Positions 5,070 through 10,119 of a DNA stretch of 11,120 bases are shown piece by piece. The notes under the pieces were generated by a model that had not been told where the DNA came from, searched no databases, and saw only the letters and a program-made list of their open reading frames with translations. The stretch spans positions 1 through 11,120 of the forward strand of contig CAMHBN010000044.1 in NCBI GenBank assembly GCA_946183385.1, in the 5' to 3' direction. Within the stretch, counting starts at the first letter, position 1. Each line of letters starts with the position of its first letter. The position numbers and the translations under genes were made by a program. The DNA is from an uncultured Ruminococcus sp. (lineage in GTDB: Bacteria; Bacillota; Clostridia; Oscillospirales; Ruminococcaceae).

Positions 5070-5843
5070 TTATTTTTTCTTGTTTTTATTGTAGATGATG
5101 GCAAGTCCCTTGATGAGAAGGTCCTTGTCGAGTATTACGTCCTTTTTGCAGAGCGGCACTACGACCTCGGCGAGTCCGCCTGTCGCGACTGCGGTGCACT
5201 TCCCGCCCATTTCCTCCTCGATGCGCTCGATGATGCCGTCGAGAGCGCAGGCGTTGGAGTAGAGCGAGCCGCTCTTCATGCAGTCGATGGTGTTGCGTCC
5301 GATGATATTGGGCGGGAGCTCGAAGTCTATCTTCGGGAGCTGAGCCGTGCGGTTGATGAGAGCCTCGGTGGATACGCCCATACCCGTGAAGATGAGACCG
5401 CCGAGGTAGTTTTTGTTGCTGTCAACAACCGATACCGTCGTAGCCGTGCCCATATCAATGATGATGAGGGGAGTGGGGTATTCGTTTATCGCGGCGACAG
5501 CATCTACGGCTTGGTCACTGCCGAGCTGACGGGGGTTGTCGATGAGGATATTCAGACCCGTTTTCACTCCCGGACCCGCCATCATGACCTCGACGCCGAA
5601 GAGCTTGCGGATAGCTCCCTTGACGGTATTGGTCACGGACGGCACGACCGACGACATTATGGCGTCGTGGATATCGGCGCAGCGGAAATCGTTCATTTCG
5701 AGGATATTGCGGATAAGAACGGCATATTCGGCGGAAGTGGCGTTGTGGTTGGTGGATATGCGCTCGAATACGAGGATGTTGTCGTCCTCGTCAACGCAGC
5801 CGAAAACGATGTTGGTGTTGCCTATATCAACTGCTAAAAGCAT
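5070..5843 (-). CDS. coaX: Type III pantothenate kinase
   Basis: This 257-aa enzyme phosphorylates pantothenate with ATP, the first committed step of coenzyme A synthesis, in the cytosol. Motifs of the CoaX (ASKHA-fold) family are present: DIGNTN at 6-11, GPGVKTGL at 90-97, DMGTATT at 130-136 (phosphate binding) and GGLIFTGMG near 148-156. The usual GADR motif reads GSDQ at 108-111; the catalytic aspartate is kept but the arginine is replaced. Length is normal. The start is fixed by GGGAGG just upstream and the immediate MLLAVDIGNTN. The promoter at 5876-5904 drives it, with the tautomerase gene downstream. It is divergent from a GNAT-coaBC operon, so two CoA-pathway genes are neighbours. Confidence 0.96.
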   Translation of the reverse strand: MLLAVDIGNTNIVFGCVDEDDNILVFERISTNHNATSAEYAVLIRNILEMNDFRCADIHDAIMSSVVPSVTNTVKGAIRKLFGVEVMMAGPGVKTGLNILIDNPRQLGSDQAVDAVAAINEYPTPLIIIDMGTATTVSVVDSNKNYLGGLIFTGMGVSTEALINRTAQLPKIDFELPPNIIGRNTIDCMKSGSLYSNACALDGIIERIEEEMGGKCTAVATGGLAEVVVPLCKKDVILDKDLLIKGLAIIYNKNKKK

Positions 5844-5875
5844 AATTTACCTCCCTTGGCAATTACTGTAATATT

Positions 5876-5904
5876 ATTATATCACATAACACAAAAAATA
5901 GCAA
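5876..5904 (-). promoter_or_regulatory. Sigma-A promoter of the coaX operon
   Basis: On the minus strand TTGCTA (5904-5899) and a perfect TATAAT (5881-5876) are separated by exactly 17 bases, 33 bases upstream of the coaX start codon. Confidence 0.8.
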
Positions 5905-5941
5905 CTGCGCGGAAAAATATTTCCATTTTATTAATCTATGC

Positions 5942-5968
5942 CGTGATTCGGCAGCGCGGACACCGCGC
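5942..5968 (+). repeat. 27-bp direct repeat, copy 1
   Basis: Matches 6216-6242 with one mismatch; it is the tail of the composite repeat found there. It contains the hairpin GCGCGG-ACA-CCGCGC. Its CGCGGACACC (5955-5964) is also present in inverted form at 6019-6028. Confidence 0.8.
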
Positions 5969-6009
5969 TTATACCACATAGCGATGAAAAAATCTACCTT
6001 TTTTTGTAA

Positions 6010-6028
6010 ATTCGGCAGGGTGTCCGCG
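6010..6028 (+). repeat. ATTCGGCAG followed by an inverted 10-mer
   Basis: ATTCGGCAG (6010-6018) repeats 5946-5954 directly, but the next ten bases, GGTGTCCGCG (6019-6028), are the exact reverse complement of CGCGGACACC that follows the first copy. The flank is thus constant and the core flipped. Confidence 0.7.
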
Positions 6029-6042
6029 AACTCAGAGCTCAG

Positions 6043-6070
6043 TGTAGGGGCGCACAGTGTGTGCCCGCCC
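6043..6070 (+). repeat. TGTAGGG-type palindromic repeat, CGCACA core
   Basis: Head TGTAGGGG, core CGCACAGTGTGTG, tail CCCGCCC. It is preceded by ACTCAGAGCTCAG, similar to the sequence before the copy at 4673-4696 when that is read on the minus strand. It lies within the 460-base gap between coaX and the acetyltransferase, which otherwise holds only the two promoters and other repeats. Confidence 0.8.
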
Positions 6071-6084
6071 ATTATTGTTAGCAT

Positions 6085-6109
6085 TGTAGGGACGACCATT
6101 GGTCGTCCG
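6085..6109 (+). repeat. TGTAGGG-type palindromic repeat, CGACCA/TGGTCG core
   Basis: Head TGTAGGG, perfect palindromic core ACGACCA-TTGGTCGT, tail CCG. Same core as the inverted copy at 8049-8073. Confidence 0.8.
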
Positions 6110-6126
6110 TGGGTGACGGTTAATTT

Positions 6127-6152
6127 GCGGACGCACACTGTGCGCCCCTACA
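6127..6152 (-). repeat. TGTAGGG-type palindromic repeat, CGCACA core (reverse orientation)
   Basis: On the minus strand: TGTAGGGG head, CGCACAGTGTGCG core, TCCGC tail. It directly abuts the 71-bp composite repeat at 6154-6224. Confidence 0.8.
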
Positions 6153-6153
6153 T

Positions 6154-6224
6154 TTGGTAAGGCTCGCGGAGAAAGACTTGTGGTCTGCACAGGTAAGCGA
6201 GTTTACGAGCGTCCGCGTGAATCG
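6154..6224 (+). repeat. 71-bp composite repeat, copy 1
   Basis: Begins TTGGTAAGGC-T-CGCGGAGA and ends GTAAGCGAGTTTACGAGCG-T-CCGCGTGAATCG. The copy at 8075-8145 has the same length and the same two conserved ends with a diverged middle. Both copies are preceded by a reverse-oriented palindromic unit, so the palindrome plus 71-mer forms a larger composite. Confidence 0.75.
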
Positions 6225-6242
6225 GCAGCGCGGACACCGCGC
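6216..6242 (+). repeat. 27-bp direct repeat, copy 2
   Basis: Second copy of 5942-5968, overlapping the end of the composite repeat and ending just before the -35 box of the acetyltransferase promoter. Confidence 0.8.
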
Positions 6243-6246
6243 CCAC

Positions 6247-6275
6247 TTGCCATTCTCGAAAAAATGTGGTATAAT
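6247..6275 (+). promoter_or_regulatory. Strong promoter of the GNAT-coaBC operon
   Basis: TTGCCA (6247-6252, five of six -35 positions) and TATAAT (6270-6275) with a 17-base spacer and an extended -10 TG at 6267-6268. Transcription would start near 6282, about 22 bases before the start codon. Confidence 0.85.
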
Positions 6276-6303
6276 GGAGAAAATCACAGCAGAGGAGGCA
6301 GCT

Positions 6304-6753
6304 ATGGGAAATATCAGAGCGGCGGCAGTCGCGGACGTGTCACGCATTGCCGAGATAATGGTGTTCAACTACCGCATCAACTTCTACCCGCACTTTCTGA
6401 ACGACCCGTTCTACTTTGGCGAGCTGAACGTCCTCGACACGGCACGGGAGTTTGCGGACGACCTTGGCGGCGTCTACGTCTATGACGACGGCATAATCAA
6501 GGGCTTTATCCGCGTCGAGGGCAGGCTGCTGGAGAAGCTCTACGTCGAGCCGCAGTTCCAGAGCCGGGGCGTGGGAGCGGAGCTCCTCGCATTCGCGACC
6601 GACGTTCTCGGCGCAGACCACCTTTGGGCGCTCGAATACAACGAGCGCGGACAGGCATTCTACAAGCACCACGGCTTCGAGCTCACGGGCGAGAAGATGA
6701 TAGAAGACGAGTGGGTGCCGCTGCTGAAAATGGCACTAAAAAAGGAGAGATAG
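6304..6753 (+). CDS. GNAT family N-acetyltransferase
   Basis: This 149-aa protein starts at the ATG following AGAGGAGG (6291-6298); the frame stays open further upstream, but that stretch consists of repeat DNA and the promoter. Motif A of the acetyl-CoA binding GNAT fold is clear at about 78-96: LEKLYVEPQFQSRGVGAELL, with Q/R-x-x-G-x-G/A realised as SRGVGA. The C-terminal NERGQAFYKHHGFELTGE (113-130) is the usual motif B region. The acceptor (small molecule or protein) cannot be read from the sequence. It is the first gene of an operon, with its stop two bases before the coaBC start. Coupling with coaBC is positional; GNATs consume acetyl-CoA, but a functional link is speculation. Confidence 0.92.
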   Translation: MGNIRAAAVADVSRIAEIMVFNYRINFYPHFLNDPFYFGELNVLDTAREFADDLGGVYVYDDGIIKGFIRVEGRLLEKLYVEPQFQSRGVGAELLAFATDVLGADHLWALEYNERGQAFYKHHGFELTGEKMIEDEWVPLLKMALKKER

Positions 6754-6755
6754 AT

Positions 6756-7946
6756 ATGCTCACAGGAAAGACAGTGCTGCTCGGAGTTTCGAGCTCCATA
6801 GCGGCTTACAAGATTTGCAACCTCGCGCGAATGCTGACGAAGCTCGGCGCGGACGTCCACGTCGCGATGACGGAGAACACGCAGAATTTCGTCCACCCGC
6901 TGACATTCGAGACGCTGACCCAGCACAAGTGCCTGACAGACACCTTCGACCGCAACTTTGAGTACAGCGTCGAGCACGTCTCGATAGCGAAGAAGGCGGA
7001 CGTCGTGATGATAGCACCCGCGACCGCTAACGTCATCGGCAAGATAGCCAACGGCATAGCGGACGATATGCTCACCACGACGGTCATGGCGTGCACCTGC
7101 AAAAAAATCATTGCGCCCGCGATGAACCACAATATGTTCCACAACCCGATAGTGCAGGAGAACATCGAGAAGCTCCGCCGTCACGGCTACGAGATAATCG
7201 AGCCCGTGAAGGGTATGCTCGCGAACCGCGACATCGGCGACGGCAAGCTCCCCGACGAGGAGACGCTGCTCGAATACATCGTCCGCGAGGCTGCGTTCGA
7301 GAAGGACCTCGCAGGCAAGCGCATACTCGTCACTGCGGGAGCCACCCGCGAGAGCATCGACCCCGTCCGCTTCATCACGAACCATTCGAGCGGTAAAATG
7401 GGCTTTGCCATTGCACGTGCGGCAATGCTGAGAGGCGCGGAGGTCACGGTAGTCGCGGCGCACACAGACGTCGAGCCGCCGATGTTCGTGAACGTGGTTA
7501 AGGTGCAGTCCGCAGAGGATATGTTCAACGCGGTGAAGGAGCACCTCGACGAGAGTGACATCGTGATAAAGGCTGCGGCAGTTGCGGACTACACGCCCGT
7601 CACAGTCGCGGACAACAAGATTAAGAAGTCGGACGATGATATGTCGATACAGCTCAAGCGCACCACCGATATCCTCAAATACATCGGCGAGCACAAGCGC
7701 GACGGACAGGTGGTCTGCGGCTTCTCGATGGAGACGGAGAACGTCATCGAGAACTCGCGGAAGAAGCTGACGAAGAAGAACTGCGACATGATATGCGCGA
7801 ATTCGATAAAGCGCGCGGGAGCTGGCTTCGGCACGGACACCAACGTCATCACGATGATAACACCCGACGGCGACGAGGAGCTGGAGCTGATGAGCAAATT
7901 CGACGCGGCGAACATCATTCTCACCAAACTGGCGGGACTGAAATAA
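6756..7946 (+). CDS. coaBC: Bifunctional phosphopantothenoylcysteine decarboxylase / phosphopantothenate-cysteine ligase
   Basis: This 396-aa cytosolic enzyme joins 4'-phosphopantothenate to cysteine (CoaB) and decarboxylates the product (CoaC, FMN-dependent), giving 4'-phosphopantetheine for CoA. The CoaC half (1-180) shows GVSSSIAAYK at 10-19, active-site His74 in VEHVSIAKKAD, APATAN near 87-92 and PAMNHNMF at 121-128. The CoaB half (186-396) has VTAGATRESIDPVRFITN and SSGKMG at 192-216, KAAAVADYTP at 272-281 and the lysine motif KIKK at 288-291. Unusually, the substrate-loop motif that normally reads ACGDIG (Cys158 in E. coli Dfp) reads ANRDIG here, with Asn157 in place of the cysteine. 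The start has AAAGGAGAG upstream. It is co-transcribed with the GNAT gene, and a palindromic repeat begins at the base after its stop. Confidence 0.95.
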   Translation: MLTGKTVLLGVSSSIAAYKICNLARMLTKLGADVHVAMTENTQNFVHPLTFETLTQHKCLTDTFDRNFEYSVEHVSIAKKADVVMIAPATANVIGKIANGIADDMLTTTVMACTCKKIIAPAMNHNMFHNPIVQENIEKLRRHGYEIIEPVKGMLANRDIGDGKLPDEETLLEYIVREAAFEKDLAGKRILVTAGATRESIDPVRFITNHSSGKMGFAIARAAMLRGAEVTVVAAHTDVEPPMFVNVVKVQSAEDMFNAVKEHLDESDIVIKAAAVADYTPVTVADNKIKKSDDDMSIQLKRTTDILKYIGEHKRDGQVVCGFSMETENVIENSRKKLTKKNCDMICANSIKRAGAGFGTDTNVITMITPDGDEELELMSKFDAANIILTKLAGLK

Positions 7947-7975
7947 TGTAGGGGACGCCGCCCTCGGCGTCCCGC
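7947..7975 (+). repeat. TGTAGGG-type palindromic repeat, ACGCC/GGCGT core
   Basis: Head TGTAGGGG, core ACGCCG-CCCT-CGGCGT, tail CCCGC. It starts at the first base after the coaBC stop codon. The GGGACGCCG/CGGCGTCCC stem has no T-run, so it could stabilise the 3' end but is not a classic terminator. Confidence 0.8.
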
Positions 7976-8004
7976 AATACACCGTCAAACCTACGGCAAC
8001 ATTC

Positions 8005-8030
8005 TGTAGGGGCGCACATTGTGCGTCCGC
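8005..8030 (+). repeat. TGTAGGG-type palindromic repeat, CGCACA core
   Basis: Head TGTAGGGG, core CGCACA-TTGTGCG, tail TCCGC. Confidence 0.8.
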
Positions 8031-8048
8031 AAATTCTTCGTAAATCGA

Positions 8049-8073
8049 CGGACGACCAATGGTCGTCCCTATA
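8049..8073 (-). repeat. TGTAGGG-type palindromic repeat, CGACCA core (reverse orientation)
   Basis: On the minus strand: TATAGGG head (one base changed), ACGACCATTGGTCGT core, CCG tail. It abuts the second composite repeat at 8075. Confidence 0.75.
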
Positions 8074-8074
8074 A

Positions 8075-8145
8075 TTGGTAAGGCACGCGGAGATAAGGCA
8101 GCCGTTCTTGTCAGTAAGCAAGTTTACGAGCGACCGCGCGAATCG
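8075..8145 (+). repeat. 71-bp composite repeat, copy 2
   Basis: TTGGTAAGGC-A-CGCGGAGA at the left and GTAAGCAAGTTTACGAGCG-A-CCGCGCGAATCG at the right match copy 1 at 6154-6224; the middle differs. The two copies bracket the GNAT-coaBC operon in direct orientation. Confidence 0.75.
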
Positions 8146-8173
8146 CCCGCGGGGGCTCCCCGCCGTCCCTACA
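8144..8173 (-). repeat. TGTAGGG-type palindromic repeat, GCGGGG/CCCCGC core
   Basis: On the minus strand: head TGTAGGGACG, core GCGGGG-AGC-CCCCGC, tail GGGCG. A fifth core type of the same family, ending the run of repeats after coaBC. Confidence 0.65.
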
Positions 8174-8181
8174 AAAATAAA

Positions 8182-8206
8182 AGCACTCCCTCGGGAGTGC
8201 TTTTTT
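8182..8206. terminator. Bidirectional Rho-independent terminator
   Basis: AGCACTCCC (8182-8190) and GGGAGTGCT (8193-8201) form a perfect 9-bp stem. Six T follow on the plus strand (to 8206), and an A-rich tract precedes the stem (T-rich on the minus strand). It serves the convergent coaBC operon and the 89-aa gene ending at 8216. Confidence 0.9.
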
Positions 8207-8215
8207 ATGTCTGAT

Positions 8216-8485
8216 TCAGAACTTCAACTTACTGCGGAGGTAATCTACAGCGGCTTTTTCGCTTGAGAAGGTCTTTCTCTGGCTGATCTTATCTCTGTTG
8301 CGGAGTGCTACAAAGTAACTTTTGCCATTCGACCATATGTCCCACCCGCATTCGCTGTCAAAGAGACCATAAGATTTTCCTGTTTTTCTGATATGCTCGA
8401 TAAGCCCGTCGACCGTTGTTATCGGTTCGGGCTTGGTCGGGATGACCCTCTTTTGCGGGCTCTGCATGGGCTTCTTATGTGACAT
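8216..8485 (-). CDS. Hypothetical 89-aa protein downstream of the DUF1846 gene
   Basis: The start is the ATG at 8485, because GGAGGT lies seven bases upstream of it; an ATG at 8500 overlaps that ribosome binding site itself and is less likely. The first 25 residues are basic and proline-rich (MSHKKPMQSPQKRVIPTKPE). The rest looks like one small folded domain: a helix (TVDGLIEHIRKTGK), then beta strands (YGLFDSECGWDIWSNGKSYF), a basic strand/turn (ALRNRDKISQRKTF) and a last helix (SSEKAAVDYLRSKL). It has no cysteine pair, signal peptide or membrane segment. It starts 27 bases after the DUF1846 stop and ends at a terminator, so it probably shares that transcript. I do not recognise the family. 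Confidence 0.7.
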   Translation of the reverse strand: MSHKKPMQSPQKRVIPTKPEPITTVDGLIEHIRKTGKSYGLFDSECGWDIWSNGKSYFVALRNRDKISQRKTFSSEKAAVDYLRSKLKF

Positions 8486-8512
8486 AGTCGTTACCTCCAT
8501 AAAGGGAAAGGC

Positions 8513-9985
8513 TTACTTGCTGTACTTCGGCTCGCAGGTGAGGTTAATGCCGAGGCGCTTGAAGATACGCTCATCGACGGGCGAGAGTATAACGGTGGAG
8601 TGAACCTCGCAGCCGCGCAGCTTGGAAATCTGCTGCATAGCCTTCTCGGCGTTCTCGTCGGTGGTCGCGCATATTGAGAGCGCGAGGAGTGTCTCGTCGG
8701 TATGTATTCTCGGGTTGTTGTTGCCGAGGTGGTTGACCTTCAGATCCATAATGGGCTCGATAACGTGCGGCGACATCAGCAGGATATCGTCGTCGATACC
8801 CGCGAAGTGCTTCAGCGCGTTGAGCAGCAGAGCCGAGACCGCGCCGAGCAGGTCGGACGTCCTGCCCGTGAGGATAGTGCCGTCGGGGAGCTCCATAGCC
8901 GCCGCGGGAGCACCCGTAGCCTCCTCCTTGGCGAGAGCCGCAGCTACGACCTTTCTGTCCTCGGGAGTTACGTTAGCCTGCTTCATCAGGAGCTCGAGCT
9001 TCATTACCTCCTCCTCGGAGATGAGACCCTTTCTCCTGTCGCAGAGGGCGGTGTAGTAGCGGCGGATGACCTCGTCACAGGCAGCCTTGCAGGTGACCTC
9101 GTCGTCGATGATGCAGTTGCCCGCCATATTGACGCCCATATCCGTCGGCGACTTATAGGGCGACTGACCGAGGATCTTCTCGAACATTGCATTGAGCACG
9201 GGGAAGATCTCGACGTCGCGGTTGTAGTTGACGGTGGTCTTGCCGTAAGCCTCGAGGTGGAATGGGTCGATCATATTTACGTCGTTGAGGTCGGCAGTAG
9301 CCGCCTCGTAGGCGATATTTACGGGGTGACGGAGGGGAAGGTTCCATATCGGGAAGGTCTCGAACTTGGCATAGCCGGCGTCTCTGCCGCGTTTGTGCTC
9401 GTGGTAGAGCTGCGAGAGGCAGGTCGCCATCTTTCCGCTTCCGGGACCGGGAGCCGTGATGACAACGAGGCGGCGGGAGGTCTCGATGTAGTCGTTTTTG
9501 CCGTAGCCCTCATCGCTGATTATCTGCTGGAGGTTCGAGGGATAGCCCTTGATACTGTAGTGGTGGTACACCTTCACACCGAGCGCCTCAAGTCTGCTCT
9601 GGAAGGCGATAGCGGTGGGCTGGTTGTCATAGCGCGTGAGCACGACGCTGCTGACATAGAGTCCGATCTTGGTGAAAACGTTGTAGAGGCGGATGACGTC
9701 CACGTCGTAGGTGATGCCGAGGTCGCCGCGCACCTTGTTCTTCTCGATGTCATCGGAGTTGATGACGATGACTATCTCAGCCTCGTCCTTGAGCTGGAGC
9801 AGCATCTGCAGCTTACTGTCGGGCTTGAAGCCTGGCAGCACGCGAGAGGCGTGGTAGTCGTCGAAGAGCTTGCCGCCGAATTCGAGGTAGAGCTTATCGC
9901 CGAACTGGTCGATACGCTGGCGGATGTGCTCGGACTGCATTTTTAGGTATTTTTCGTTGTCAAAGCCAATTTTCATATCGGACAT
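8513..9985 (-). CDS. DUF1846 family protein
   Basis: This 490-aa protein has about the normal length for DUF1846, a conserved soluble family of Firmicutes and Actinobacteria with known structures but no agreed function. The family's N-terminal signature is clear (KIGFDNEKYLKMQSEHI at 5-21, LEFGGKLFDDYHASRVLPGF at 34-53). APGPGSGKMAT at 178-188 resembles a phosphate-binding P-loop, suggesting nucleotide or phosphate binding. The start at 9985 is chosen because GGAGGAG lies six bases upstream and the family normally begins at this point; the open frame further upstream crosses the promoter. It has no signal peptide or membrane segment. It has its own promoter and is followed by the 89-aa gene. 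Confidence 0.93.
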   Translation of the reverse strand: MSDMKIGFDNEKYLKMQSEHIRQRIDQFGDKLYLEFGGKLFDDYHASRVLPGFKPDSKLQMLLQLKDEAEIVIVINSDDIEKNKVRGDLGITYDVDVIRLYNVFTKIGLYVSSVVLTRYDNQPTAIAFQSRLEALGVKVYHHYSIKGYPSNLQQIISDEGYGKNDYIETSRRLVVITAPGPGSGKMATCLSQLYHEHKRGRDAGYAKFETFPIWNLPLRHPVNIAYEAATADLNDVNMIDPFHLEAYGKTTVNYNRDVEIFPVLNAMFEKILGQSPYKSPTDMGVNMAGNCIIDDEVTCKAACDEVIRRYYTALCDRRKGLISEEEVMKLELLMKQANVTPEDRKVVAAALAKEEATGAPAAAMELPDGTILTGRTSDLLGAVSALLLNALKHFAGIDDDILLMSPHVIEPIMDLKVNHLGNNNPRIHTDETLLALSICATTDENAEKAMQQISKLRGCEVHSTVILSPVDERIFKRLGINLTCEPKYSK

Positions 9986-10019
9986 AGAATTCTCCTCCAT
10001 AATAAACAAATACACTCTA

Positions 10020-10048
10020 ATTATAAAACAAAACCAGCCAAAAATCAA
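10020..10048 (-). promoter_or_regulatory. Sigma-A promoter of the DUF1846 gene
   Basis: On the minus strand TTGATT (10048-10043) and a perfect TATAAT (10025-10020) are 17 bases apart, about 35 bases upstream of the start codon and just downstream of the DUF4340 terminator. Confidence 0.85.
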
Positions 10049-10077
10049 GAAGAAACAACTATTTTTTTCACTTAACG

Positions 10078-10115
10078 AAAAAATACCGCAGTCCCGAAAC
10101 GGCAACTGCGGTATT
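10078..10115 (-). terminator. Rho-independent terminator of the DUF4340 gene
   Basis: On the minus strand AATACCGCAGT (10115-10105) pairs with ACTGCGGTATT through 11 bp (other arm 10092-10082), an inner CCG/CGG pairing extends the hairpin, and a T-run follows at 10083-10078. The hairpin begins five bases after the DUF4340 stop codon. Confidence 0.9.
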
Positions 10116-10119
10116 ATCA

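Noticed and set aside
4797..5837. A 346-codon plus-strand open frame opposite coaX and the tautomerase gene
   Set aside because: It spans two real genes and their spacer on the other strand, so it can only be an antisense shadow.
6154..6303. Longer N-terminus for the GNAT protein (start at 6154)
   Set aside because: The added 50 codons are repeat DNA plus a near-consensus promoter; the ATG at 6304 has its own AGAGGAGG and fits the GNAT fold start.
7947..7975. Rho-independent terminator directly after coaBC
   Set aside because: The hairpin is strong but no T-run follows; the clear terminator for this operon is at 8182-8206.
6660..7988. A 442-codon open frame on the minus strand opposite coaBC
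   Set aside because: It is the mirror of a clearly recognised gene with strong codon bias; the translation is Arg/His/Val-rich, low in recognisable motifs, and has no ribosome binding site.
4611..8173. CRISPR array suggested by recurring palindromic units
   Set aside because: Units are irregularly spaced, occur in both orientations, differ in their cores and lie in separate gaps with genes between them; no cas genes.
8702..9946. A 414-codon plus-strand open frame opposite the DUF1846 gene
   Set aside because: Dominated by Val, Glu, Asp and Leu runs typical of an antisense shadow; the minus-strand gene has family motifs, promoter and ribosome binding site.
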